From NCBI RefSeq assembly GCF_947489365.1, contig NZ_CANLDB010000010.1, forward strand, positions 31,750-95,749: DNA of 64,000 bases. Direction: 5' to 3'. The notes beneath the pieces are model-generated. The model searched no databases. It saw only the letters and a list, made by a program, of their open reading frames with translations, and was not told the DNA's origin. This document shows positions 49,179 to 57,431 of the stretch, piece after piece (within the stretch, counting starts at the first letter, position 1; the number at the start of each line of letters is the position of its first letter). The position numbers were made by a program, and so were the translations under genes. This DNA comes from an uncultured Nocardioides sp. (lineage in GTDB: Bacteria > Actinomycetota > Actinomycetes > Propionibacteriales > Nocardioidaceae).

Positions 49179-51368
49179 ATGACGACCGACCCCTCCTCGC
49201 TGGCCGCCCACGTCGCCGGGTCGGTCGAGGACGGTCCCGTCGACCTCGGCCCGTCGGCCGCCGTCGGGTCGGACAGCTTCGACGTGGAGCCGCCGTACGT
49301 GCCGGACCCCGAGGCGATCGGCGCCGTCCAGAAGTACGACGACCGCTTCCTCGACCGCGAGCTGTCCTGGCTCGCGTTCAACCAGCGGGTGCTCGAGCTG
49401 GCCGAGGACACCGGCCTGCCGCTGCTGGAGCGGGTCCGCTTCGCCGCGATCTTCGCGAGCAATCTCGACGAGTTCTTCATGGTCCGCGTCGCCGGCCTCA
49501 AGCGGCGCATCGCCGCAGGGGTCGCCGTCCGGGCCGCGTCCGGGCTGATGCCCCGCGAGGTGCTGAACGCGATCCACGCCAAGACCGGCGAGCTGGCCGA
49601 CCGCCACTCCGCGCTGTTCGTGGACACCCTCACCCCCGAGCTCGAGTCCGCGGGCATCCAGCTGCTGCGCTGGGAGGAGCTGGACCGCGAGGAGCAGAAG
49701 CACTGCAAGCGGCTGTTCAAGGACCGGGTCTTCCCGGTGCTGACGCCGCTGGCCGTGGACCCGGCGCACCCGTTCCCCTACATCTCCGGGCTCTCGCTGA
49801 ACCTCGCCGTCATGGTGCGGCACCCGAAGACCCGCAAGGAGCACTTCGCCCGCGTCAAGGTGCCGCCGATCTTCGACCGGTTCGTCCCGCTCGGCAACCA
49901 GCGGTTCGTGCCGCTGGAGGACGTCATCCGCGAGCACCTCAAGCGCCTCTTCCCGGGCATGGAGATCGTGAAGGTCTTCTCGTTCCGGGTCACCCGCAAC
50001 GAGGACCTCGAGGTCGAGGAGGACGACGCCGAGAACCTCCTCGCCGCGCTCGAGAAGGAGCTGCTGCGCCGCAAGTTCGGGCCCGCCGTCCGCCTCGAGG
50101 TGGAGGAGTCGATCGACCCGGACGTGCTGGGGCTGCTGAAGTCCGAGCTCGACGTCACCGACGACGAGGTCTTCAAGCTCCGGGGTCCGCTCGACCTGCG
50201 CGGCCTCGGCGACATCGCCGACCTGCCGCGCGAGGAGCTGAAGTACGCGACCTTCGTGCCGTCGACGCACACGCACCTCGCCGAGGTGGAGTCGTCCTCG
50301 CCGGTCGACGTGTTCAAGTCGGTACGCCGCCGCGACGTCCTGCTGCACCACCCGTACGACTCGTTCGCCACGTCCGTGCAGCGCTTCCTCGAGCAGGCCG
50401 CCGCCGACCCGCAGGTCCTCGCGATCAAGCAGACGCTCTACCGCACCTCCGGCGACTCCCCCATCATCGACGCCCTCGTGGACGCCGCCGAGGCCGGCAA
50501 GCAGGTGCTGGTGATCGTCGAGATCAAGGCCCGCTTCGACGAGCAGGCCAACATCCGCTGGGCCCGCAAGCTGGAGCACGCCGGCTGCCACGTCGTCTAC
50601 GGCCTCGTCGGCCTGAAGACCCACTGCAAGCTCTCGATGGTGGTGCGCGACGAGCCCGACGGCATCCGCCGCTACACCCACATCGGCACCGGCAACTACA
50701 ACCCGAAGACCGCCCGCCACTACGAGGACCTCGGGCTGCTGACCGCCGACGAGGTCATCGGCGAGGACGTCGCGCACCTGTTCAACAACCTGTCCGGCTA
50801 CTCGCGGCAGAGCTCGTACGAGCGGCTGCTGGTCGCGCCGGACTCGGTGCGCGAGGGGCTGGTCACGCAGATCCACGCGGAGATCGCCCACCACCGCGCC
50901 GGGCGACCCGCCCGCGTGCGGATCAAGGCGAACTCCGTCGTGGACGAGGCCGTCATCGACGCGCTCTACCTGGCCTCCCAGGCCGGGGTGCCGGTGCAGC
51001 TCTGGGTCCGCGGCATCTGCTCGCTGCGGCCCGGCGTACCCGGTCTGTCGGAGACCATCGAGGTGCGCTCGGTGCTTGGGCGCTACCTGGAGCACTCACG
51101 GATCGCGTGGTTCGAGAACGGCGGGGACCCGGCCGTGTGGATCGGCTCCGCGGACCTCATGCACCGCAACCTCGACCGGCGCGTCGAGGTCCTGGTGCGG
51201 CTGCCCAGCGAGGCCGCCATCGCCGAGGTCGCCCGGCTCCTCGACCTGGGCCTGTCGGACGACGCCGACACCTGGCACCTCGACACCGACGGCGCCTGGA
51301 CCCGCCACCGCGGGCCCGTGCACGTCCAGGACGAGCTCATCGCGCAGCAGCGCCGACGCCGCGGCTGA
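49179..51368 (+). CDS. ppk: Polyphosphate kinase 1
   Basis: The ATG at 49179 follows GGAAGGA and gives 729 aa, normal for Ppk1; the frame upstream has no support. The enzyme makes polyphosphate from ATP through a phospho-histidine. Motifs are 'RELSWLAFNQRVLELAEDTG', 'FAAIFASNLDEFFMVRVAGL', 'IKARFDEQANIRWARKLEHA', 'YTHIGTGNYNPKTARHYEDL' (with the two catalytic His regions) and 'ELSMVVRDEP'-like strands. An extra N-terminal stretch of about 50 aa precedes the core. It is followed by the DUF47/Pit genes, forming a phosphate block. A hairpin lies after the stop. Confidence 0.95.
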   Translation: MTTDPSSLAAHVAGSVEDGPVDLGPSAAVGSDSFDVEPPYVPDPEAIGAVQKYDDRFLDRELSWLAFNQRVLELAEDTGLPLLERVRFAAIFASNLDEFFMVRVAGLKRRIAAGVAVRAASGLMPREVLNAIHAKTGELADRHSALFVDTLTPELESAGIQLLRWEELDREEQKHCKRLFKDRVFPVLTPLAVDPAHPFPYISGLSLNLAVMVRHPKTRKEHFARVKVPPIFDRFVPLGNQRFVPLEDVIREHLKRLFPGMEIVKVFSFRVTRNEDLEVEEDDAENLLAALEKELLRRKFGPAVRLEVEESIDPDVLGLLKSELDVTDDEVFKLRGPLDLRGLGDIADLPREELKYATFVPSTHTHLAEVESSSPVDVFKSVRRRDVLLHHPYDSFATSVQRFLEQAAADPQVLAIKQTLYRTSGDSPIIDALVDAAEAGKQVLVIVEIKARFDEQANIRWARKLEHAGCHVVYGLVGLKTHCKLSMVVRDEPDGIRRYTHIGTGNYNPKTARHYEDLGLLTADEVIGEDVAHLFNNLSGYSRQSSYERLLVAPDSVREGLVTQIHAEIAHHRAGRPARVRIKANSVVDEAVIDALYLASQAGVPVQLWVRGICSLRPGVPGLSETIEVRSVLGRYLEHSRIAWFENGGDPAVWIGSADLMHRNLDRRVEVLVRLPSEAAIAEVARLLDLGLSDDADTWHLDTDGAWTRHRGPVHVQDELIAQQRRRRG

Positions 51369-51390
51369 GGTGACGGCGGGGGCGTGTCGT

Positions 51391-51409
51391 ACCGGGCGGG
51401 TTGCCCGGT
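51391..51409 (+). terminator. Hairpin after ppk
   Basis: ACCGGGC-gggtt-GCCCGGT, 7-bp perfect arms with a 5-base loop, lies 23 bp after the ppk stop and before the DUF47 gene. It lacks a U tract, as is common in high-GC genomes. Confidence 0.55.
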
Positions 51410-51467
51410 GACGACGCGGCGGTCCTAGAGTGGGTCGCCGTCCGTCCCCCACCCATCGAGGTCTGCA

Positions 51468-52091
51468 GTGGCTTTCCGGTTCCGTCCGGTCGACGCATCG
51501 TTCTTCGAGCTCTTCACGGAGTCGGCCAAGCACCTCGTCGTGGGTGCCGGCCTCCTCGCCGAGATGCTCGCCGAGGGCGCCGACCACGAGGACGTCGCCC
51601 GCCGCATGCGCGACGCCGAGCACGCCGCCGACGAGACGACCCACGCGATCATCCGGGCGGTGAACAGCACCTTCGTGACGCCGTTCGACCGCGAGGACAT
51701 CTACCGGCTCGCCTCCGGTCTGGACGACGTCATGGACCTGATGGACGAGGCGGTCGACTTCATCCTGCTGTACGAGGTGAAGCAGCTGCCCGCCGAGCTC
51801 TCCGAGCAGGTCGAGGTCCTCCAGCAATGCGCTGAGATCACCGCGGCGGCGATGCCGCGGCTGCGGTCGATGAAGGACTCCGAGCTGTCGGAGTACTGGA
51901 TCGAGATCAACCGCCTCGAGAACGCCGGCGACAAGCAGCACCGTCGCATCCTGGCCGCGCTGTTCGGCGGCTCGTACAAGGCGATCGAGGTGCTGAAGCT
52001 GAAGGACATCGTGGAGACCCTCGAGGGCGCCGTCGACGCGTTCGAGAAGGTCGCCAACACGGTGGAGACCATCGCGGTCAAGGAGTCCTGA
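51468..52091 (+). CDS. PhoU-like DUF47 family phosphate transport regulator
   Basis: The start is GTG at 51468, with GAGG 6 bases upstream. The 207-aa protein is all-helical: 'FFELFTESAKHLVVGAGLLA', 'DAEHAADETTHAIIRAVNST' with 'FVTPFDREDIYRLASGLDDV' (the E/D-D metal-site motif of PhoU-like helical bundles) and 'VDAFEKVANTVETIAVKES'. DUF47 proteins accompany Pit transporters and are thought to control their activity. The gene ends 7 bp before pit. Confidence 0.9.
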   Translation: MAFRFRPVDASFFELFTESAKHLVVGAGLLAEMLAEGADHEDVARRMRDAEHAADETTHAIIRAVNSTFVTPFDREDIYRLASGLDDVMDLMDEAVDFILLYEVKQLPAELSEQVEVLQQCAEITAAAMPRLRSMKDSELSEYWIEINRLENAGDKQHRRILAALFGGSYKAIEVLKLKDIVETLEGAVDAFEKVANTVETIAVKES

Positions 52092-52098
52092 CAGCCCG

Positions 52099-53103
52099 AT
52101 GAGCGCCGAGCTCGCGATCATCGTCACCGTCGTCGTGGTCGCCCTGGTCTTCGACTACACCAACGGCTTCCACGACGCCGCCAACGCGATCGCCACCTCC
52201 GTCTCCACCCGGGCCCTCACCCCGCGGGTCGCCCTGGCGATGGCGGCGGTGATGAACTTCGTCGGCGCCTTCCTCGGCCAGAAGGTCGCCACGACGGTGT
52301 CGGAGGTGATCAGTCCACCCTCGGACGCCCACGGCCTCGTGATCGTGCTCGCGGGGCTGCTCGGGGCGATCGCGTGGAACATGGTCACCTGGTACTTCGG
52401 GCTGCCCTCGTCGTCGTCCCACGCCCTCATCGGCGGCCTCGTCGGGTCGGCCGTGGCGGCCGGGACGGTCGTCAAGTGGGACACCGTGGTCGACAAGGTC
52501 CTGATCCCGATGATCTTCTCGCCGCTGTTCGCCTTCGCCGCCGGCGGCCTGGTGATGCTGGCGATCATGTGGATCTTCCGCCGCGCCAACCCCGGCCGCG
52601 CGAACCGCCGCTTCCGCGCCGCGCAGACCGTCTCCGCCGCGGCGATGGCGCTCGGCCACGGCCTCCAGGACGCCCAGAAGACGATGGGCGTCATCTTCCT
52701 GGCGCTGCTCACCGGCGGCTACGCCTCCGCGGGCGACGACCTCCCGCTGTGGGTGATCTTCTCGGCCGCCGCCGCCATCTCGCTCGGCACCTGGTCGGGC
52801 GGCTGGCGGATCATGCGGACCCTCGGCCGCCGCATCATCGACCTCGACCCCGCCCGCGGCTTCGCCGCCGAGTCGGTGGCCGCCTCGGTGCTGTACACGA
52901 CGGCGTACGTCTACGAGGCCCCCATCTCCACCACCCACACCATCACCTCCGCGGTGATGGGCGTCGGCGCCACCAAGCGCCTCTCCGCCGTCCGCTGGGG
53001 CGTCGCCCGCTCCATCCTCACCGCCTGGGTCCTCACCTTCCCCGCCGCCGGCCTCGTCGCCGCCGGCTCCTACGTCGTGCTGTACGCCGTCCTGGGCATC
53101 TGA
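52099..53103 (+). CDS. pit: Low-affinity inorganic phosphate transporter
   Basis: The 334-aa integral membrane protein has two Pit signatures: 'DYTNGFHDAANAIATSVSTR' near the N-terminus and 'MALGHGLQDAQKTMGVIFLA' in the second half. These are the G-x-x-D-x-x-x-x pseudo-repeats that bind phosphate in SLC20 transporters. 'WYFGLPSSSSHALIGGLVGS' and 'APISTTHTITSAVMGVGATK' are the paired re-entrant loops. It imports metal-phosphate with protons. It is coupled to the PhoU-like gene just upstream. Confidence 0.94.
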   Translation: MSAELAIIVTVVVVALVFDYTNGFHDAANAIATSVSTRALTPRVALAMAAVMNFVGAFLGQKVATTVSEVISPPSDAHGLVIVLAGLLGAIAWNMVTWYFGLPSSSSHALIGGLVGSAVAAGTVVKWDTVVDKVLIPMIFSPLFAFAAGGLVMLAIMWIFRRANPGRANRRFRAAQTVSAAAMALGHGLQDAQKTMGVIFLALLTGGYASAGDDLPLWVIFSAAAAISLGTWSGGWRIMRTLGRRIIDLDPARGFAAESVAASVLYTTAYVYEAPISTTHTITSAVMGVGATKRLSAVRWGVARSILTAWVLTFPAAGLVAAGSYVVLYAVLGI

Positions 53104-53169
53104 CGTCTTTCCGACCGGTCCTCCGGGCGCGTGGCGGGCGTCGTCCACAGGTTCCGGGGCGCCGTTGCG

Positions 53170-53232
53170 GGTAGTCCCCTGACCAACTGCTCGTCCGAGG
53201 CGGTCTGAGGAGCAGATGCTCAGGGGACTACC
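53170..53232. repeat. Long hairpin flanking the nuclease-like gene, copy 1
   Basis: GGTAGTCCCCTGA (53170-53182) pairs perfectly with TCAGGGGACTACC (53220-53232). Inside, CTGCTC (53187-53192) pairs with GAGCAG (53210-53215). The right arm supplies the last codons and stop of the minus-strand gene. It lies between the convergent ends of pit and that gene. Confidence 0.85.
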
Positions 53233-54272
53233 GCGCCGGGTGGGCCACGGCTGTGGACGGCGGGTCGACCACAGCCCGCGCGGCGGTCGGCGACGGTGAG
53301 GCGGAGACGCCACCCGGCCGGTGGGACGAGTGTCCAGGCGCGCGTGGCGGGGTCCTGCCAGCGGGCACGAGCCCGCGTACGCAGCATGCGGGCGGCGAGC
53401 CCGTCGCGGTCGGCGGTCTGACCGGCCACGACGCTGAACGTCTCGAGTCCGGCCGCTCGCAGGTCGTCCTCCCGGCCGACGTCGCGGCGGCGGTTGCTCG
53501 GACCGAGGTGGAACTCGGCACCGTCGTACTCGCCCAGGACGCCGGCTACCGGATCGAGGATGTCCGGGGTCCCGAGGTGACGGCCCCGACGGTCGAACAC
53601 CGGCTGGTTGCAGAGCACCGGCGGCAGGCCGGCGTCCAGGAGCCAGACCAGGCGCATCCGGGTCTCGGGCGGGGACCAGGAGTTCTCCGAGATCAGGGGC
53701 AGCGCGTCGCGGACCCTCTGCACACCGGTCCAGCCTGAGAGGTGGGGCAGGTAGTCACCGATCTCGGCACGGGAGACCAGGTTGGCGTACGCCGCCATGT
53801 CGGCCGCCACGATCCCCTCGCGCTCCCCCTCGGGGTAGCGGAGCTCGAAGCAGACGCTGCGCACCGGGACCGTCACGGGGACCCCGTCGACCACCCTCAC
53901 CTCGCAGGGGTTGAGCCGCTCGGCGGAGAAGCGCTGCCCGGGGAAGGGGCGGATGTCGGCGTTGGTCGCGAGCAGGACGACGTCACGCTCGGCGCGCCCG
54001 TCCGGCGTACGCCCGTCCAGCCAGGTCGCCCCCAGCCACCTCAACCCGGCCCAGCCGGTGATGGCCCCCGATGCCGGCAGACGGGCCGCCGCCTCGACGA
54101 CGCGTTGCTCGGGGGCGTGCGCGTCGACGTCCGACGGCACGTAGAGCCCGGGTCCGCTGCGGCGCCACCGGGGACCCCGGGCCGATCCCGGCGTGGGGCC
54201 GCGGCGCCCGGTGGGGTCGATCGGGACCGGCCACACGAGGCCGGGTCGCAGATCGAGGGGCGCGGGTCGCAC
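53220..54272 (-). CDS. Nuclease-like protein with AbiEi-type N-terminus and Vsr/DUF559-like C-terminus
   Basis: The 350-aa protein resembles a widespread actinobacterial family. It has an N-terminal winged-helix-like part ('WRRSGPGLYVPSDVDAHAPE', 'GAITGWAGLRWLGATW') and a linker with 'VRVVDGVPVTVPVRSVCFEL'. The C-terminal domain looks like the PD-(D/E)xK fold: 'NSWSPPETRMRLVWLLDAGL' (Glu), 'GTPDILDPVAGVLGEYDGAE' (Asp, Glu), then helices and 'LRAAGLETFSVVA'. DNA cleavage or binding is plausible but unproven. It interrupts the phosphate genes between pit and pstB and is bracketed by two matching hairpins. Its last residues are encoded by one of them. Confidence 0.7.
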   Translation of the reverse strand: MRPAPLDLRPGLVWPVPIDPTGRRGPTPGSARGPRWRRSGPGLYVPSDVDAHAPEQRVVEAAARLPASGAITGWAGLRWLGATWLDGRTPDGRAERDVVLLATNADIRPFPGQRFSAERLNPCEVRVVDGVPVTVPVRSVCFELRYPEGEREGIVAADMAAYANLVSRAEIGDYLPHLSGWTGVQRVRDALPLISENSWSPPETRMRLVWLLDAGLPPVLCNQPVFDRRGRHLGTPDILDPVAGVLGEYDGAEFHLGPSNRRRDVGREDDLRAAGLETFSVVAGQTADRDGLAARMLRTRARARWQDPATRAWTLVPPAGWRLRLTVADRRAGCGRPAVHSRGPPGAVVP

Positions 54273-54340
54273 CCGGAGATGGTCGGCGATCCGCCCCGTC
54301 GAGGTCGGGGTCTCTCCACAGCCCCTGGGGACGACGCGGA

Positions 54341-54399
54341 TAGTCCCCTGAGGAAACGCTCCGTCAAGGGCCTTTTAGGAGCAGTTGCTCAGGGGACTA
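54341..54399. repeat. Long hairpin flanking the nuclease-like gene, copy 2
   Basis: TAGTCCCCTGAG (54341-54352) pairs perfectly with CTCAGGGGACTA (54388-54399). Inside, GCTCC (54358-54362) pairs with GGAGC (54378-54382). It has the same outer arm as copy 1 and a different loop. It lies after the pstB stop and about 70 bp before the nuclease-like start. Confidence 0.85.
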
Positions 54400-54443
54400 C
54401 CCGCACGGGAGGGAGGAACCTGTGGAGAAGGGGGCGGAGCGGC

Positions 54444-55223
54444 TCAGCCGAAGCGACCGGAGATGTACGCCTCGGTGGCGGACTCGTCGGGGTTCGAGAA
54501 GACCTTCTTGGTGGGGTTGAACTCCACGAGCTGGCCGGGCTCGCCGGTGGCCTTGAGGTTGAAGAAGCCGGTCTCGTCGGAGACGCGGGCGGCCTGCTGC
54601 ATGTTGTGGGTGACGATGACGATCGTGTAGTCGGACTTCAGCTCGTGGATGAGGTCCTCGATCGCGGACGTCGAGATGGGGTCCAGCGCCGAGCAGGGCT
54701 CGTCCATCAGCAGGACCTGGGGCTCGACGGCGATGGCGCGGGCGATGCAGAGGCGCTGCTGCTGGCCGCCGGAGAGGCCCATGCCGGGCTTGTTGAGGCG
54801 GTCCTTGACCTCGTTCCAGAGGTTCGCGCCCTTGAGGGACTTCTCGACGATGCCGTCGGCCTCGGCCTTCTTCATGCGGCGCGAGTTGAGGCGGTTGCCG
54901 GCGAGGACGTTGTCGTAGATCGACATCGTCGGGAACGGGTTGGGGCGCTGGAAGACCATCCCGATCTGGCGGCGTACGGCGACCGGGTCGATCGAGGGGT
55001 CGTACAGCGACTGCCCGTCGACGACGACCTTGCCCTCGACGCGGGCGCCCGGGATGACCTCGTGCATGCGGTTCAGCGAGCGCAGGAAGGTCGACTTCCC
55101 GCAGCCCGACGGGCCGATGAAGGCGGTGACCGACCGGGCCTTGATCGTCATGTTCACGCCCTGCACCGCGAGGAAGTCCCCGTAGTAGATGTTCAGGTCG
55201 GAGACGTCGATGCTCTTGGCCAT
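54444..55223 (-). CDS. pstB: Phosphate ABC transporter ATP-binding protein
   Basis: The 259-aa protein has Walker A 'AFIGPSGCGKSTFLRSLNRM', the PstB-typical 'RRQIGMVFQRPNPFPTMSIY' (Q loop), signature 'GMGLSGGQQQRLCIARAIAV', Walker B 'VLLMDEPCSALDPIST' and H loop 'TIVIVTHNMQQAARVSDETG'. It powers high-affinity phosphate uptake with PstA, PstC and PstS. It is the last gene of pstSCAB. The order matches most bacteria, but phoU does not follow; the nuclease-like gene does. Confidence 0.97.
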   Translation of the reverse strand: MAKSIDVSDLNIYYGDFLAVQGVNMTIKARSVTAFIGPSGCGKSTFLRSLNRMHEVIPGARVEGKVVVDGQSLYDPSIDPVAVRRQIGMVFQRPNPFPTMSIYDNVLAGNRLNSRRMKKAEADGIVEKSLKGANLWNEVKDRLNKPGMGLSGGQQQRLCIARAIAVEPQVLLMDEPCSALDPISTSAIEDLIHELKSDYTIVIVTHNMQQAARVSDETGFFNLKATGEPGQLVEFNPTKKVFSNPDESATEAYISGRFG

Positions 55224-55280
55224 GATCTCAGTGTGTCCTCTTCTGGGCGATGCTGGTGCGGGCTGCTGCAGGACGGCGCG

Positions 55281-56357
55281 TCAGCGCCCGGTCTTGGGGG
55301 CGAAGATCTTGCCGACGAGGCGGGCCAGCAGGTTCAGGCCCATGACGATGGCGATCAGGACGAGCGCCGCGCCCCAGGCGCGTTCCTGCCCGAACTCGGG
55401 CGGCACGCCCGGCTGCGTGTACGAGTAGTAGATGAACACCGGCAGGGTCTGCATCCGGTCGGCGAACAGGTTGAAGTTCACCGAGTCCGTGCTGCCCGCG
55501 ATGATCAGCAGCGGCGCCGTCTCGCCGATGACGCGGGCGACGGCCAGCGTCACGCCGGTGAGGATGCCGCTCAGGGACGTCGGCAGGACGACCTTCACGA
55601 TCGTGCGCCACTTCGGCACGCCGAGCGCGTACGCCGCCTCGCGGAGCTCGTCCGGGACGAGCTTCAGCATCTCCTCGGTCGCCCGCACCACGATCGGGAT
55701 CATCAGCAGGCTCAGGGCCACCGAGCCGCCGAAGCCCATGCGGATGCCGGGGCCGAAGATCAGGACGAACAGCGCGTAGGCGAACAGGCCGGCGACGATC
55801 GACGGGATGCCGGTCATCACGTCGACCAGGAAGGTGATGGCCTTCGCGAGCTTGGCGGTACGCCCGTACTCCACGATGTAGATCGCCGTCATGACCCCGA
55901 CCGGGATCGAGATGACCGCGGCGCCGAGCGTGATCAGCAGGGTGCCGATCAGGGCGTGGTAGATGCCGCCCTGCTCGTCGCCGATCACGCCGCGCATCGA
56001 GTAGGTGAAGAACTCCGGCGACAGCGCCGGGAGGCCGTTGGACAGCACGGTCCACACCAGGGACAGCAGCGGGACCAGGGCGACGAGGAACGCCGACCAG
56101 ACCACCGAGGTGGCGAGGCGGTCGACACCGCCGCGCCGGCCCTCGAGCGCCCAGGCCCAGACGGTGAGGCCGACGATGAAGGTCACGGCGGCGAGCACGC
56201 CCATGGCGATCACGCCGCCGCCGAGGATCAGGCCCACGCCGACGCCGACGGCGAGGGCGGCGACGCCGACGACGTACGGCGCCGCGGCGGGCAGGCGGGG
56301 ACCCGACAGCGGCATGGCGTCGCGGGACGCCGAGGGCTTCTCGAGCGTCTGGGTCAT
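55281..56357 (-). CDS. pstA: Phosphate ABC transporter permease PstA
   Basis: The ATG at 56357 overlaps the pstC stop by 4 bp. The product of about 358 aa is longer than classical PstA because of two extra N-terminal membrane segments (PYVVGVAALAVGVGVGLILG and VLAAVTFIVGLTVWAWAL). The permease core has 'YHALIGTLLITLGAAVISIP', 'FLVDVMTGIPSIVAGLFAYA' and the ATPase-coupling loop 'REAAYALGVPKWRTIVKVVL'. 'ARVIGETAPLLIIAGSTDS' is a PstA signature. It sits in the cytoplasmic membrane with PstC. Confidence 0.95.
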   Translation of the reverse strand: MTQTLEKPSASRDAMPLSGPRLPAAAPYVVGVAALAVGVGVGLILGGGVIAMGVLAAVTFIVGLTVWAWALEGRRGGVDRLATSVVWSAFLVALVPLLSLVWTVLSNGLPALSPEFFTYSMRGVIGDEQGGIYHALIGTLLITLGAAVISIPVGVMTAIYIVEYGRTAKLAKAITFLVDVMTGIPSIVAGLFAYALFVLIFGPGIRMGFGGSVALSLLMIPIVVRATEEMLKLVPDELREAAYALGVPKWRTIVKVVLPTSLSGILTGVTLAVARVIGETAPLLIIAGSTDSVNFNLFADRMQTLPVFIYYSYTQPGVPPEFGQERAWGAALVLIAIVMGLNLLARLVGKIFAPKTGR

Positions 56358-57283
56358 CGGCTCATCCTCCGGGCGGAGCGACCCGCGATGGCGCGGGCGG
56401 CGAAGTTGACGGCGAAGGTGATCGCGAACAGGACGAGCCCGCTGGCGATCAGGATGTTGACGGCCAACCCGGTGGCCTCGGGGAACCGCAGCGCGATGTT
56501 CGCGGCGATCGTGGAGGGGTTCGTGTTCGAGATGAAGTTCAGGGTGATGACGCCGCTGGCCGACAGCACCAGCGCGACGGCCATGGTCTCGCCCAGCGCG
56601 CGGCCGAGGCCGAGCATGACCGCGGAGATCATGCCGGAGCGGGCGTAGGGGAAGACCGTCATCCGGATCATCTCCCAGCGCGTGGCGCCGAGCGCCAGCG
56701 CGGCCTCCTGGTGCAGCGTCGGGGTCTGGGCGAAGATCTCGCGGCAGATGGCCGTGACGATCGGGAGCACCATGATCGCGAGCACGACGCCCGCGGTGAA
56801 GATGGTGCGGCCGGTGGTGGACGCCGGGCCCGCGAAGAACGGGATCCACGGGACAGTCTCGGCGAGCCAGCGGTACATCGGCACGAGCTGCGGGCCGAGG
56901 ACGGTGATGCCCCACACGCCGTACACGACGCTGGGGACCGCGGCGAGCAGGTCCACGATGTACCCGAGCGGCTTGGCGAGGCGCTTCGGGGCGTAGTGGC
57001 TGATGACCAGGGCCATCGCGAAGGCCAGCGGCGTGGCGATCACGAGCGCGATGACCGCGGCGACCAGGGTGCCGTAGACCAGGGGCCAGACGTAGGCGAC
57101 GAAGCTGCTGCCCGTCTCCTCGCGGGCGCCCAGGATGCCGGGCACGCCCTCGTACAGCAAGAAGACCGCGACCCCGGCCAGGGCCAGCAGGATGACCAGC
57201 GCGGCGCCGACCGCCGTCCCCTTGAAGATCGCGTCGCCGGGCCGACGTCCTGCCCCGCGGGCCTCGTCGATCGTCGTGCTCAC
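56354..57283 (-). CDS. pstC: Phosphate ABC transporter permease PstC
   Basis: The GTG at 57283 has GAGGAG 6 bases upstream. The 309-aa protein has six membrane segments, 'YGTLVAAVIALVIATPLAFA', 'IVDLLAAVPSVVYGVWGITV', the coupling loop 'HQEAALALGATRWEMIRMTV' and the PstC signature 'LGLGRALGETMAVALVLSAS'. It lies 148 bp after pstS, separated from it by a strong hairpin, and is coupled to pstA. Confidence 0.96.
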   Translation of the reverse strand: MSTTIDEARGAGRRPGDAIFKGTAVGAALVILLALAGVAVFLLYEGVPGILGAREETGSSFVAYVWPLVYGTLVAAVIALVIATPLAFAMALVISHYAPKRLAKPLGYIVDLLAAVPSVVYGVWGITVLGPQLVPMYRWLAETVPWIPFFAGPASTTGRTIFTAGVVLAIMVLPIVTAICREIFAQTPTLHQEAALALGATRWEMIRMTVFPYARSGMISAVMLGLGRALGETMAVALVLSASGVITLNFISNTNPSTIAANIALRFPEATGLAVNILIASGLVLFAITFAVNFAARAIAGRSARRMSR

Positions 57284-57372
57284 TCGTGCTCCTCGCGCTC
57301 GTCGCGCCGTCGTCCGTGCCGTGTCCTGCCTGCGTCGTCAGTGTGGGGGACGACGCTGCCATCCACCGCGCA

Positions 57373-57409
57373 CGGTCCCGGAACCGCGGGGGGCGCGGTT
57401 CCGGGACCG
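57373..57409 (-). terminator. 16-bp perfect hairpin between pstS and pstC
   Basis: CGGTCCCGGAACCGCG (57373-57388) pairs with its full complement at 57394-57409 around a GGGGG loop. It starts 23 bp after the pstS stop. It is probably an attenuating terminator or a 3'-end stabiliser that lets pstS be made in excess of pstCAB. Confidence 0.8.
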
Positions 57410-57431
57410 AGGTGCACGGCGTCGGGCACGG

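Noticed and set aside
48524..51373. 949-codon plus-strand frame across the esterase gene and ppk
   Set aside because: It is a shifted frame of ppk and antisense of the esterase gene, made of Arg/Ala/Gly/Pro-rich sequence with no family signature.
53170..54399. Insertion sequence bounded by terminal inverted repeats
   Set aside because: Each flank is a self-complementary hairpin, both in the same form; no transposase is encoded and no target-site duplication is evident. Kept only as a possible cassette.
53742..56648. 968-codon open frame on the plus strand opposite pstB/pstA
   Set aside because: It is the antisense of clearly coding pst genes; the translation is low-complexity Asp/Arg/Gly/His with no motif. 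High GC leaves long antisense frames open.
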